NCBI GenBank assembly: GCA_018697195.1
Contig: CM031864.1
Coordinates: 20,115,208-20,179,207, forward strand
DNA length: 64,000 bases
Direction: 5' to 3'
Source: Certhia americana
Lineage: Eukaryota > Chordata > Aves > Passeriformes > Certhiidae
The notes beneath the pieces were generated by a model that was not told where the DNA came from, did no database searches, and saw nothing but the letters and a program-made list of their open reading frames with translations. Positions 26,801 through 41,800 of the stretch are shown piece by piece (the first letter of the stretch is position 1; the number at the start of each line of letters is the position of its first letter). Both the position numbers and the translations under genes were made by a program.

Positions 26801-29800
26801 TTTTAATAAATACAACTTTTCTCAGAGAAATTAGTAAAGAAGTAATTATTGATCGACTGGTGATCAATAAGACTGCATGTGGAATTGAAGTGGATTTTAT
26901 GGATAAAAGGATAAAGAGTAAGTTTCTTCTTAAATGTGATACAAAACCAGATGCTGCAGATGATTATATATGAGTAATTATTGGCTTGTCTGAGCTATTG
27001 TATTTAAAAGTCTAAGAGTTTAAAATTATATTTAAATGGGTTATTGATATCAGGACATGCACATGTAGCTTTTGGATTTTGTGACACATCCAAAGTAATG
27101 TTTTCCTTGCTACATCTCTAATGTATTTTACTGTACAGAATTCTGTACAGTTCTAATTAGATTGTTAAGGTAAGTAAAGCACTTGTTGCAATGATGTACC
27201 ACAATAGGAACTGGTGTATTATAATGAATTTCATGTTATGTTTTCATCTTAAATCAAGGTTGAATTTGTATTTTTAGAGGGGGAAAGCTAATATACCAGC
27301 CCACAGATACAGTAATCATTAGTGTAATCCTTAAATTGTGACTAAAAGGAATTTTTTTTTCTTTTTTTCCCCCCCATTTTTTTCATAATTTCCAAAGCAG
27401 AGAATCTGTATTTTCACAAAGAAGTGCTGTAAATGAATAGTGATGTATTCAAAGAACAAAACACTCTTCTCATTGCAAACAAGTCGGGGTTTTTTATTTC
27501 TTAACTCTATTTGAGCTGCCAGAAAAGGGATATTATAAAACACAAAGAAAATCGTACACATCTCAGTCATCTACTTACTTTCTTTTCCTGTTTTTCATCA
27601 GACTAATATATGCAGCAAAGGCCAAAACCTGTTTGACTGGGATACCTGCAGTTACCTGTTAAATCTGCAGTTAGAATTTGAATATAATTGTTTTCCAAGT
27701 ATATCTAAATTTCCTCTTCAGAAAGTTTAACAGTGTCTACAAACTTCTAAAGGAGTTATAGATCTGTCATTTTTAAAATTTAAATCTGATTTGGTACTCT
27801 TGTGTTCAGTACATGTACATTTCTCAGTTTATGTTGAAGTGCTTCCTTTTTCAATCTCAGGGTAGTCTCCTCTTGCAGGAGGACAGTGCATGAGGAGCCT
27901 CCTCAGGAGGGGCAGTGGAGGAGCAGCACTGATCCCTTCTCCCTGAGGGCTAGTGACCCAAGGGATGGCATTGAGCAGTGTCAGGGGAGGTTTAGGTTGG
28001 ATGTTGGGAAAAGGTTCTGTGATTCTGTGATAATTTCATCAGCAGTAAATCTTACTTGTGTTTGAAATCGTGCTAACACTCCAGAAAATGTATTTAAGCA
28101 TAATTTTGTCCCCTTAATATATTATTTTTTTTAAATTCTTTTAAAAAATCACAAAGGCTGACATGAAACTTAGACAAAAAAATCTACATAAAGAACGTGC
28201 TATAGTTTCCAACAGAAGTTCATGAGTGGAAGTATTCTTCAGAAAGGAAACAGACAGACCCACTACTGAGGTTGTATAAAATATCTGCAGAACTGTCAAA
28301 CATACTTTGCTTCTGTGAAATGGAAGACTTGCAGCACTTACTACTTACTACAATAAGTAGTAGTCCACTCATAATTCCAGTGACCAAAATCCTTTTGATT
28401 TAAATAGGGCTTATTATGTGTGGAAAGTTTATTAAGTGCATATTTGACCATGAAATTCTAATTACAGTGACCTAAACATGTGGAACATGTGCAAGTTCTA
28501 CTACCCTTAGCTGTTAATGTGATGTTATAGAATTCATTTATTACAATTAACTGGATACATCCAGTAATGATCATTGAGTAGTAATTGGAACTATTATGAT
28601 GATAATGTGTTAGGGGACCACTGTTTCTCAAATGGTTTGATATATGTATTTTTCTGGACCCTTTAATAAGCAGTCTGGTTCTGTTTCTTTTTTTAGATCT
28701 TTATTTGATTCACTGGCCTGATGCACAAGTTCCAGGTAAAAGCAATCGCGAGATCCGAGCTGAAACCTGGAGAGCGATGGAAGAGCTCTATGAGAAAGGT
28801 GCTGTAATAACAAAGCCTGTCTTAGAAGGAATTATAGTGTGCTTTGGGATTGGGAAATTCATAGTGAGAGATGTTCAAAAACTTCATTTGAATTGGATGC
28901 TCATATTTCAGTGGAATTTGGGTCTGTAAATTTTGAAAATCTCTTTGAAAATTGCAGCATTAGCAATTTGGTCCTGCTTGTAAATAATATGTTGTCAGAT
29001 TCTGTCCATGAGATTAATAATGGTGTGCATACTTTCTTGAGGAAATCTACTGATTCATTGAAATCTCTATGCCACCACAGAACCCCATTGAACACTACAA
29101 AACATCTCTGTAGTAACCTCCTCTTTAAGTATAAAGCATGCCAAGTCTTGTCTCCTTTAGATTTTTTTTTTTATAATTGTTTTATGTTCTTCCAATTTAT
29201 CATATGTTGTGGTATTTTATAACTGCATTTGTGTTTTAAAAGTTAGGAAAATAAAATGGCTAGATGAGAAACAAATACTCAACTGGACATTCTTTGATAC
29301 TAACTTTTGGGAAGAATTTTTAAAGAACAGAGCTACTCTCTCAAGTTCAGATAACTCACTTTGATTTTTGGTGCACAGCAAACTTCATTTTATGTTCAAA
29401 GCTATAGGAAGAGTAGACTATAGATTTAAGTATGCAAAGTTATTAGAAATAATGTGAAAGATGATCCTGTCAAGCCATTCTTAGGCCATGTGGACTACCC
29501 TGTTTACAGCTTCAGAGAAGTTCTACAAGTGGGGAGAAGACTTCTTGGATAAAGTAATCTATCCTCTGACCCAGTGAAATAGTGATTGTAGCAGGGAGTT
29601 GTACAAAGGCAGTACAAAGGTTGTACAAAGGCTGTGTGTCACTGCCACCTTTACCAGAGCCTCTTACACTTCAGTCCTTTGTTTACTTTGCTGTGCCTCT
29701 GCAAACACAGAAGTAAATTATCTTTGATACATCTTTTGTTCTTTTCATATTGAGCTTAAGGGGAGCTGCTAAAAGTGTTTTCTGCCATGCAAGACATTAC

Positions 29801-32800
29801 AACATTCAGTTTTTAAAGAAATGCTTCACTGACCTAGTATTTCAAAGCATGAATAGCAGTTACATCCGAAGATGGATTATTCCACCATGCATTTCATCTT
29901 TCCACTGTGAAGGTTTTTTCTGATGAGTATTTTAAGTTCCTACATGCCATTTGTGCCTAGATATGCCATCCTAATTAGCTATAAACTATAAATTTATTGG
30001 TTGTATATTCTACATTCTATTATTATTATTCCTGTCCTATGGGATTTATTCTGCTTTTGCATGTGTCTGTGTGGTCTTTTCTGTCTTACAGGATTTTTCT
30101 TTCTCTGTATCTTCCTAATGGAAAAGATTATGAGCAATTCAGTGGTCCTTTAATAAGTCACTGGAAATACTATTGCTGTTCTCACAAGCAGAGGAGAGAA
30201 TTGCTTTTGGTCTTTGTCACTATGCATGATACCTCTTTAAGGACATCTCATGCTGGATTTATTTTTCCTGTGGTTGCATTTCTTCCATGTTTTTTTCAAT
30301 TTGCATGTTGCCACTCTCAGTCTTTTTCTGAATTTAAGCATTCTGTAGACTCATGATTCATTTAGCTGAGGATAAGTTTTCCAGCTCTGGTTGTCGAAAT
30401 TGCCTCAGATCATTTACAGGGAAAGGAAAATTTAATGGTCTGGTTGAGTCAAGTGCCTTAGAACCTTAACTTCCCCAGTTTTGCTTTAGGGGATACAGAC
30501 TCTGGATGTCCTGACCATAAATATGTGTTCCTGAAATGACATGCAGATGTTAACCACTCTGGAGTTGGAAATGCAATGATTCCTGAGCAAAATGTTAAAT
30601 AATTTGTTTGCATGGTTAACCACTAGATTTTCCACTGAAGATTAAACACTTGCTGCATATCTTTGTGACTTGCTATGTGTTATGTGAACAACATGGTAGC
30701 CTTAATTTGTAGGATTTGATCAAGATCCTTACTTGAGGAAAAGAATAAAATCTTCATTGATTAGGGGAAGAAATTACAAATGCTATGAACAAGGGAGTTC
30801 TTCATCTTCTGTGAACTTGACATTAATTCAGGTACTCATTGGTTCGTGTTTGGAATTCTGTTTTGGTTTGGTTTTTTAAATGTTTATTCTGGGAAAAAAA
30901 TTATGAACTAAATGCTTCACATTCAAAGATTGACATTTTAAACAAACAGTTTTCTTCTGCAATCAATTCACAAAGGTAAAATTGAAATTATTCAGCTTGG
31001 TGGTGGGTTTAATAGCTAGGTGTGCCCTTCCTGAAGAGAATCTGAAAGTTCAGTGACAAAATAACCACTGTCCTCTGCAGAAGCAAATTGGTTTTGTGGA
31101 ACTGCCTGCAAGAGTCATGCAGAATATTTAGAAGATGTCAGTATTGACATAAGTCTTAGATGTGGCTGAAGTTACCAAGAATTTCTTTAATCACTTCTCT
31201 GTATTCACAGATAACTTGAATGCAGGTATTTTTAAATCTCATTCTTCAATTTAAATTCAGGTTAGTATTTATTCTGCAAAATTCCACCTACCTGGGGCAG
31301 GAAACATTATTTTAAAGTAATGCAAATTATTAATTATCTATTATTATTATCAATTACACTAGAAGGAGAGTCAATAAACTGTTAGTATTCATGACTGTAA
31401 AAGTCTTTAATGGAGGGGTTTTTTTTAAAGATTATATGAAATTTTAGATTGGTCACATTGGTCAAAAGTTGACACAAGCAAACTCCAAACAAACAACAAA
31501 AAAAAAAGAGTTGACACAAACAACTCCATCTCTATTCATAGCTCTGAGAGATTTTTTTTAAAGTTATATCTACAAAGAGTCATTCAGGTTCATCTGAGAG
31601 CCCACTCAGAGCTGCTGGGACACAGGGCTGCCATAACACGACTTGCAGGGCCTCTGGCCTCAAGCTGCCTGAGGAGAGACAGAACTTCTGGGTCTCTGCC
31701 CACTCCAGGTCAGTGTGCACTAATTTATAAGACCATGTCCCCAGATAATATAAACTTCATGAAACAAATTCATAAAATCTGAATATTTAGTCAGAGTTAT
31801 TAAAATTAATATTTTAGGAAGCAAAAAACTTGCATAAAACTCATACTGTACTGAGTCTGATTTTTATAAACTCCCAAGTACTTCTGGCTGTAGAGGATTT
31901 ATTGTTGCAGGTTTATTGCTATTTGAAGGCAGCAGGTTCCAATGAACTTGCTGTGGAATTGGTTGATGTGCTTTCATTGAGACGTGTGGGCACCCTTAAG
32001 TTTATTTTGATCCATAGCTTCTTAGTAATGCTTCTCATATGTACTGCTAATGCAGGTTTGGAGTTGAGCTGTAACATCAGAATATTATCATAAATAGAAA
32101 GTAATGGTTTCAAGTGTTGAGAAAAGTCCTTTTTATCACTGAAAAATCCCTACCACTGTTTTCATACTTAATCAGAAAAGATTTGAGGTTAGCATTTTGT
32201 GACAGACTCTTTTGTCCTGATATGATGTGAATTGGAATGATGAATGATTTAAAATGAGAATCTGAGTAGTATTTGTTGGGGATCTGGTTATCCTCTCCAG
32301 TTGATTGCTCACCATACTGAAGTTTTGGGCTGCACTGCTTGGATCCAAGGTGCTTTGGAAACCAAATGGAATGTGGTTACTGCTCCAAGGCTGGAGTCTC
32401 AGGAGAACTTGAAAGAAGGTTTCATGTTTTAGCACTCTCCCCTTTGTTTGAATCCACTGTTCAGCTGTCTAAGGCGACTGAGCAGCTATCTCAGGATCAC
32501 ACTTCAGGTTAAAAACAATTTCCCAGAATCCTGAGGGGTACCATGACAGATATGAGAGCATGCCCAGAAACACTCCTAGGGATTCTAAAGCCAGTGTTAT
32601 CTTTTACTGTGATAGTACGACACACTACATTAATTATCTGTGTCAAAAATAACACACCCTGGAAGTTTTACCTCTTCAGGTGTTCTAATCCCTCGGAATT
32701 ACATCTGGAACATGGACCTGTGTCTTTCTGGATTGCTTTGAGCTAGAGAGTCTTTGGCTAAGCATACTCATCTTTTCTCCTGGCTAGATCCTTCAGTAGT

Positions 32801-35800
32801 TTCTTGGAGTCCACTATATGTTCTACCAGCATCTTTCCCTCTTAAATCTGAAATTTGTATATTTATACCCTCTATCTTCTCTTTGCTACAAAGGCAAGAT
32901 GATACTTTTGGTTTGTTTTTGTAGTATTCCTATTGTATAGACAGAACCAAGTCATTAAATTTGCTGGTTTCCATTAATATCTTTCCAGGGAAAAATGTGA
33001 TAGAGTTCTGGTCAGCAAAGGTAGATAAATACTTATGGTGGTATCCAAATCTATAGCAGTTGTATCATTCCATACCATGAACCAAACAGAGGAATTTTAT
33101 GTACATTTCCCCAAATCATACAGGAAGTATTAGAATGCTTATTTCTCACAGTGATGAATTACAACCCTGCTTTATTCATGAGATCTTCATGTGCTAATTG
33201 AGAAAGAATTCAGAGATTTCTGTTTTGTCTTACAGTCTGGTGTCTTCCATATGTCTTCAGACCCTGGGATTTGCATGCATTTAGGCCTGACCTCCTTGCT
33301 TCCAGAGGGAATTGTGCCAACTCTTACAGTAGCATCATAGCTCAGGGATCAGAATTCTGCACCTGATCTTGGTATTCAGCTCCAGTGATCAGAAGAATTC
33401 TTTAATGAACAACCTCCTAAGGAGCTTCTACTGATATCAGCCATTGCAACTTCTTAATGTTGAGAGTTAGGAACACATGGATGGCAAAGGAGAATTGTTT
33501 CTTTACTGGTTTTAGAATTTTAGTAGGTACCTTAAAGTACAAAATAAAGGATTTGGAATGGAATTTAGAATAGTGTTTACCTTCACTAAAAACTGCCATT
33601 AAAAAATCCTGTGTGACTTCTGACAGGCCAAACTGAAAGCTCGCTATTCATAGCAGAAAAGATCTTGTTGCTAAGCTGACTTCTACTAGCTCAGGAAAAC
33701 ATAGTTTTAATAATTAGTTTATTTAAATGCTGGTTTGGTTTTGGGGTTTTTTTGTTATTCCTATCTTCTCTAACGTGTTAATCTGCTCTAGTTTGATTGG
33801 AGCTGTATCACAGGAGCCAGATGACTCTGGTCACAGTCAGAGTGAAGAAGACTCTGTACTGCAGTGCTGAGAGGTAGAGAATTCTAGACCTGTCTCTTTG
33901 TTCAATTGCCTGCATTTGTGTTTTCCTTTAAAGAGTTATGGGATAAACACTGCTGAGGGAAAAGGGAGGAAAAAAATTCTAAAACTTGGTCAGTGAGACA
34001 TTTGTGCGTAATAACTGGTTATTTCTGTTATAACAGCTGAAATCAACTAGTACACTTGTAATAGCAAGGCTGTGTTTTAAATTTTTGTGGTCTTAAAATT
34101 GTCCTTTTGTTGAATTATCTTCTCCAATACCTCAGAACAGAGGCCAGGCTGCCTATAGAATCCATTCCAAGATACATACATTGAGTCATATATTCCCTTG
34201 ACAGCTGCAACATTCCTGTATAGGCATTTGTTGGCTGGCAGATGAAATCAGGGTGGCAAACTGCTCTGACATGGGGAATAGTCACTGTATGTGCTCACTG
34301 GTAATTGGGCTGTTCCTAAGAAAGTGACCCTTCCCATAAGCAGTGTCTTTGATGACCTTGATTTTGGCATTCTGGCTAGCCCATCATCTCAGCAAGCTTT
34401 TCATACACACATGCACATGATTACCCATCCCTCTATCTAAAAATGCTGGGAAGAATGAGGGCTTCCAGCCAGGGCTTTTGCCTGAAGTTGGCAAGAGTAG
34501 TATTGTGGTGGTTGTTGTGGGTTCAGATCCCAGTAGAACTCACTGCCATTTTACTAAAATTGTTTGCTTATCCTTTTAGTGTTTAGCAGTGCAGCTTATG
34601 CTGACATGAAATATTCTTACTTGCATTGGAAATTCCTTTATGTGTCTTGACATATGTTTTTGTTATGATTATGTGTGTACTACGTGTATTTGAAGAGAGT
34701 CTCATAGAGTAACAGAAATTGTTTAGCTCGATAATTAAAGCCATGTAACTTTGTTCTTGGAAAAAAGCTGGGTTTTTTAATCCCAAGTGAGAGAAGATAC
34801 ATAATCAACCTTAATATTCTTACCATACTTATTGTTGGGCATTGACCAGTTCAGTCATCATATCTTCTTCCTCCATTTTCTATCTGTTCTTAAAAGTAGG
34901 AGGGGAAAGGGTTCAGTGAACCAAACACAGTTTTTGTGCAAGTGGCACAAATTTCTGTCACATCCTTTGCTAGGTATATTCTGCTTTGTCTATGTGATGA
35001 ACACCTGACAATTCAAACTGTTGTGTTACAGCTCCACAGAATGTTTGCCTCAAGTGTGTTTATGGTGGTAGAAGTCATATATGAATGTGTGTTCATAAAT
35101 TGAACTGAAGTTTTAATAAGCAAAAAGCAAGTAACTTACATGCCTAAAAATGGGGGTTTTTACGTTGGTAATTGTCTGCAGAGGATGTCTTGTGGTTATT
35201 ATTATGTGAAGCACATGTCGAGATCTGTTTTCATGGGGAGGTGGTTGCAGATTGGTGAGGTTTTGGTTTTTGCACCACACCCTCTTCATCAGATAAGACA
35301 GCAATAAAGACATGGGAAAAAACTGTTACAAATATTTATGTTAAAGATCATAAAGAAACCTTCATAATTTTAGTATCTTATTTAAAAATAAGAAATTACC
35401 ATAGAAAAGTTCTTTTGGTGCAGATGTAAAAGTGAGAATTAATCTAAACTTGCATTGGCATCTGTGCTCATTTGTTTTGCTCATTTTTCTTTCTTAATGT
35501 CAAGGACTTAATGGGTAATTCTAAGTGTAGAAATAAACCTTCGGAAGACTTTGTTTCGTGACTTATTGTAGTAGTGTATGGTTTATGCCTTTTCTTCTAG
35601 CAAGTGAATCCTTTTTGTCAAAATTGTAAATAAGCAAGCTAAACAAAAAGATATAAAGCATGTGTTCAGAGTTTTGTACCCATGCAGATGTGCCAAAAGG
35701 TCCCAGTGTGAATACAAGAATTCTTGTGAAAAATGTAATGTTGAAATATCTTTCAAAGGAAAGTCCTTATCCAAAATAACTTCTTTCCTCGATAAATAAT

Positions 35801-38800
35801 GTACATGATTTGTGGAAAAGGCATAATTTATCTGTTCTGCATATGTTGAAGTAAAGCCTTAGATTCTTTATTTTATATCAGTATTGATTTATTAACACCA
35901 GTTAGATTGCTGTTATTCATACTGCTTGGGAATCATTATCTTCTCTGATATGGAAGTTCAGAAAGTATTCCAGTTCAGGAAACTGTGCCATCATAATTAT
36001 AGGGGGAACAAAATCTTTAGAATCTTACCTATGTGCTGTCTGTAATACCTCCAAAGTGCTACTTTTAGGGTATTCTAATATTCTGTTAGCCTCTAGACAT
36101 GTAGCCGAGTTGCTGTTAATTTTGATCACATTTCCACGTCACAGTGTGTGGTGGCATTATTGAATTAAGGTATGGTGGGATTGATTTTTTCCTGTGTAGT
36201 GGAATGGGTTTTTTTAATCTGGTCTGGTTTGTAATGCCAACCGTAAGGATAAAAATATGTCAGCATAACTAAAATAACATTGTATTGAAGTAGTTAGAAT
36301 GAGCAGCCACGGTCAGAGACAATGTACTATGCTGCAGTTTGCTGTTTAGTTAGCCATTTAACAGTTGTGGAAACTGACTGCTTGTGATGAGTCTTTAGTA
36401 AGGAAGTTAATAATGGGACTTCTGCTCATGCCTGCTCTCCTGTTGTCCTCAAGGTTTATCAGTTCACAGGTGATGTGTAGCAGGAGTAATGGTCACAGAG
36501 TTGCAGACAAGCACCTGTACTGTGGCAGTGAATAGGCTAAAAAGAAATCCTTTGGAGGAGGAAGTACAATTTGTGTATTTGCAGTTTTGCCAGTCTTCCT
36601 TGTGTCTCAGAAAGGGGCACGTAGCCTTCTGGTGTCTGAGTGGTTTTTCCTGTGCTGTGGGAACATGTGTTATTTCACAGATTTAGAAGTTAATTCCTCA
36701 TTGATTCTCTCCAAGAGTAGTCTGCTTTATTTATCAAGACTTTGGCTTTCAGTCTGCATGTGGGGCACTCTCAGCCTACAGTTTTGATTTAGCAAGTTAT
36801 GCTGAAATCAAATCTTGTACGGTTTCTATGAGTAGTGCAATTTACACCCAGCGTGCGTATCAGCGAGAATGTGGACCTTTGCAACCTGTGCAACCTTTGT
36901 TAATAAAGATACAGTGACTGCAGTTGACCTCTTGTGAAAAGTAGATCCATTTGTGGTTTTATTCTGTGGCCTGAATAGAAGATATAACAGAATGGGCACT
37001 GTTCACTTGACGTGGGAATTCTCCCTTGCTCTGACTCATGTAGAGCAGCAGGGAGGGGGAGGAAAATGGGTTCCTCAAACTTGGTATCCAGTTTTGTAAT
37101 TTACAAAATCTTTTTGATCTGAACTTTGTACATTTAATATTCCAGAGGGTATTTAGAAGTTTGATAAAAGTCTGTAGTAGTGCTGGAGAAAGATAAGGCT
37201 CACTATTGTACTAAAACAGTGTTGTGGTGCCAAGATAGTACATTTATGCTTTTCTGTTGCAAGATTAACAGTGCCCATCAAACTTTGTATAATTTGGTGT
37301 TATACAGAGTAAAGATAAAAATACCAAATAATTTCTTATTGTTACAATACAAAATACTTTAAGCTTAATATTCATCTATATTGCAAACCAGTCTATTAGA
37401 ATGATGTAGTGCTTCACAGTAGCTAGGAGAAATACAGTGTGGTGAAATTACCAATGTGGTGGGGGCCAAGATTTTTTGCGTTTAGAATAGAAAAAATCCT
37501 TACTTTTTTCCCCATTGTAACCAACTGTTATTTTGCCCATATGTTTTCTGATATGCCTTGCAGAGTTTCATGATAGGCTTTCAAAGCTGGGTGAAATTTT
37601 CAGTTCCAGCATTGTGGTCAGTCAGTTTTAGCATGCATAAAAGCAGCAGTGTTCCTACGTTTTTCTTTGAGCCTGTGAAGTCAGAGTCGCAAGTAATAGA
37701 ACAAAGCCTCAGAAGATATAACAGGAGCCTTTGGGAGCTAATGGGGAATTGCAGACTCTTTGTTATTGCACCTGGCACTTCCTCAAAATCTGCTTCATAG
37801 GAGCCAGACCAATCATTTCCTCGAGCAGATAAGGAGGATGTTTCTTTCCCTGAGTCAAGGCTTTATAAGTTTGTAAATAAAACAGTAAAAATATATATTT
37901 TAAGAGTACTTTCTAGAGGGATTATAGCTAATATATTGCATACTTTTATCTCAGAAAATGTGAAATTCAGAACTGGTTAAAATGGTTAAGTTAAAAAGAA
38001 GGTATGAACTTTAAAACCACCTGCAATCACAACAGCTGTAATAATATGTATTGTGAATGAATTGTCTGAAATGAGATTTTCAAGCATTCTAAACAGGTAT
38101 CAAATTAGGGAGGAAAAAAAAAAAAAAAAAAGCCTGCCTCCATTTTCAAGAACATTCTGCTGTTTTTGAGACCCATGGCAGCAGCTCTTATCTGTTGGTG
38201 CTCCATGAGAGAGGAAATACAAGGAAATGTGTCCCCTGCATTTCCCAGGCTGTTTCAAGGCAATGAGTCAGGACCATTTTACACAAGTTTCTCAATATGA
38301 AGGTTTTTATTTCTGCTGTTGATATGATTTCATGAATCTTGTTTGATAGACATAGTCACAAATGTCAGTCTGTCAGATAAGGCCCGGGAGCTAGCCAGAC
38401 ATTCTATTTCTTATCCATCTTTTCTTAAATCTTTATTCTTAGCAATTAATCCAGAAGATGTAAATGTGGAAATAATTCTGTGTAATCTTCTTCTTAAATG
38501 CAGTCTTTCTGAGATTTGGACAATGCAGAGCAGCTGTGTTAATCTTCCATCAGGCAAATGGAAGCAATTCTCTAGAATAGAATCCATTGACCGGTTGTTC
38601 AAATTTAAGCTTTATTTTCCAGTGTTTTGAGTTCATGTTTCCACCATGCATTGAAATAAGATCTTTTTAGTACAGTTAGACTGTTCAATTGTTTCATTAT
38701 TTTTTGTATTTTGTATTGTAATTTAATGCATAAATCAAAACACTGTCATGTATTAAACTGTAACTAAAACCAAAGCAATGGAGTTGAAAGGAAGGGTTCT

Positions 38801-41800
38801 AACTTCACCCAAACCAAGTATGTGTATTTAATGAAAGTGAAATGTTTTAAGTGTATTCCCTTAAAGAAACAAGTTCCTTAAAAAAAATCCCTTAAGAAAC
38901 TGCTGGTTCTATGAAAACATTGAAATTCTCATTATTTCACTGTTTTCTGGGAAAATGTTTACTTTCTTGGCAGTTTTGAATTAAGCTTTCTCTGTGGGAC
39001 ATCACTCTGAACACATGAATGCTGTAATACTTATTTTAGCAGGAATGGCTCAGATAACTTTTAATGCAAAACATAACTACCTGAAATTTCTTGATGGGAA
39101 GTCTTAACACGATGAAACAAACTTCAAAGTCTCCTGTGAGAAATATGCTAGAAGCAAAACATCTTAGAGTATACTGTAGGGGGAAAAATGGAAGCTTTTT
39201 TGTGGAAATGTACTATTTCATGTTGATATCTGAATTTTGTTTTATTTCAACCTGAAATGAAAACTTTATTCTTCAAGGACAATAATGCATGTTTTTTGTA
39301 ACTCTTTAGATTTCAACAATAGTGTATAATATTTTGGTTCACCATTGTGCTCAAACCTTGTTTTTCTGACTGCTGTGGCATAATGATTTATTAGTGTTGA
39401 CACTCCAGGGTTGTTTGTCAAAAGCGCAGCTTTTGCTCCTTCTGGCAGATTACATACAAATTATGTAAATCACTCTGGTGCAGGTTTTAACCTAACTATT
39501 ATGTTATACATCTTGAACAATGATAATTTCTGTAAGGGAAAGATGTCTGGCATTTTAGTTGTTAATATATTTTTTCTTCTTTTGGTATTCCATGAAAGAA
39601 GCCACATTAAAAAGTGATAGTATATGTGCAGATTTTTTTACTACAGTTTATGCATTAGCTTATGCTGCTAAAATATATGAAAGATTATTTTATTTTTATT
39701 AGGACTTTACCAGTCTGTTTATACAAGTTAGCAGTAGATTGTAACTTACAGAATTTTTTTACTTCACTTAGAGAATTTCATAGAGGACTAGAAAAATATC
39801 ATTTCTTTTTTTATATAGATACACATGTCCATGCATTTTATAGAATTTGTCTGCTCAAATGAATGCAGGATTAACAACAGTGATCAGACTTCTGTGTTCA
39901 CACACAGAGACAGACTTTCCATCTGTAGCATTACAAACTGAAAATACTTTCCATCGTAGATTCATTACAAACTAGCTAAAATACACCCTCCCAAGTCCAA
40001 TCCAGACACAAGTCACCTACTCCCAAGAATTGTCTGAGCCCTAGGTGCACAGATGCCTGCACATGCCCAAGGAGGACCCTCTCGTACGCCTAGCCTAGCC
40101 CCAGCTGCCTCCCTTGCCAGCTGTGCTTAGCAAAGCAGGAGCAAACCATCCCAGACGAGTCAGGGCTGAGGGGTTGTGGCAGGCCAAGACTGGGAGTTGG
40201 CCTTTATTATATCTGAGGTTTGAAGCAAGACATCTGATTTCCGGCCTGTCAGCTCTTAATTTGTACACATGCATGCACCCATGAGGTTTATTGAAAAAAT
40301 AGCCTTCATATCACCTAGGTCCCATTTGACTTCATTTGCTAGTCAACAGGAGCTGAGAAATCTAGCTATGTTTTTAAGTGTCATGGTTCTTGCTATATTC
40401 TGCTCATTAAATTGAAGATTTTATACTGAGTTTTACGTAGCATCTTGTAATGACCTAATACAAAATAGGCAGTGTGACATGGTTCATTTGGGCTGTGTGT
40501 CCTTGGGGTTGTATTGCTCACACCTTATTAGTCTTCAGCAAATGTTCCACTTTCCTTTAGTTTTGGCAAGCTGCTTGGAACACCATTTCCTTCTTTTCAT
40601 TCTGGTGGAGTCCAATTGTTCTTTGCTTATACTACATTAGCCTTTCCCAGAATTTAGCCTGGAGTTTTTATACACTGGGGAGTTTCCACTGTGTTTAGAT
40701 TATAAAATAGTTTCCTAATGTGACTGTGACAGAACCATGCTTTCAGATAACACTGTCAAACTAGATTTCAGTGCTGTTTTTCTATGTTACTTTGCAGTAT
40801 TTTGCGCTACAGAAATGATGTGAAAGGTAATTTTGTCTCTTGAAGGTGATATTTTTCAAGTCAACCACCCAAATAGTTAGGATTGTCCCCAAAATTTTTC
40901 TTATTCTATTCTTTAGGTTTGTGTAAGTCAATTGGCGTAAGCAATTTTCTTATCAGCCATCTGGAACAACTAAAGGAGGACTGTGTGATTACGCCACATG
41001 TTAATCAGGTGAGTGCATACATGTAGTTGAACTATCTGGGTTTGGGTTTTTACTTTGGGTTTTTTGGTTAGCAACCTCTTCCCCACTCCTATGCATGAAA
41101 GGCTACACCCAAACTATTGCCTTAGTCATACAATTTCTTTTTGCATTTCTTTTTGCATATTGGAAACCATTCAGGAAGATGACCCGAAGGGTAGGGAAGT
41201 CCTTCCTCATACTTCCCCCAGCCAGTTTCTCCCAGGCTACTTGTTTGTGTCTGGGTGCAAGACACAAACTAATGTTCCCTGTGACAGTTTTTTGATGATA
41301 AAATAGTTTAGAAATAAAATTCAAGAATCACAGAACCTTTAGCATCTTCAGAGAACCAGTTTTTAGCAAGCCTGTTTTCAAATACTTTTGTACTTCCTGT
41401 AAGCAACACTGAAAGCCTCAATTAATTACATACCCATGTAAGGGTGCCCTTCCCTTGCTCCCCCCTCATTTCCTATGTCACATAAATTCAGTGAACTCCT
41501 GGTTTAGGCAGGTGCTGTGACAGCCCTGGCAGAATGTTTTTTGCTGCCCTAGGCAGATCTAGGATGGCCACCTACATACCGGCAGGCTGCCAGGACACTC
41601 GACAAATGTTCCCTTGTTGCAGGTTTCTGCCTACAGCTGTGCTGGAAGTTCATGCTCCCATTCCTTCCACCTCCTGCCAGAGAAAGTGTGTGTATGCTGA
41701 CAGGGATGTGGGAACTGGGATGGATGGAGTGCAGGCACATGCTTTTCCCCTTTGTACAGGTGGCCAGGATTTCTGGCAGCTGTTTATGGCTTAATGTCAT

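Larger units (their letters stand above)
22192..28696. other. Aldo-keto reductase intron 2
   Basis: A 6.5-kb AT-rich intron holding a CR1 fragment (27858-28031) and an exon-like segment with good splice sites (26826-26917). No other coding or RNA gene was recognised. Confidence 0.7.
28799..40916. other. Aldo-keto reductase intron 3
   Basis: A 12.1-kb AT-rich intron with a short triple repeat (29599-29633), a duplicated GTTGACACAA segment near 31464 and 31510, and a poly(A) run at 38114-38131. No exon, RNA gene or transposon was recognised. Confidence 0.7.

Noticed and set aside
34500..34560. tRNA-like B-box (GGGTTCAGATCCC)
   Set aside because: The flanking bases do not form a T stem and no matching A box or acceptor stem was found.
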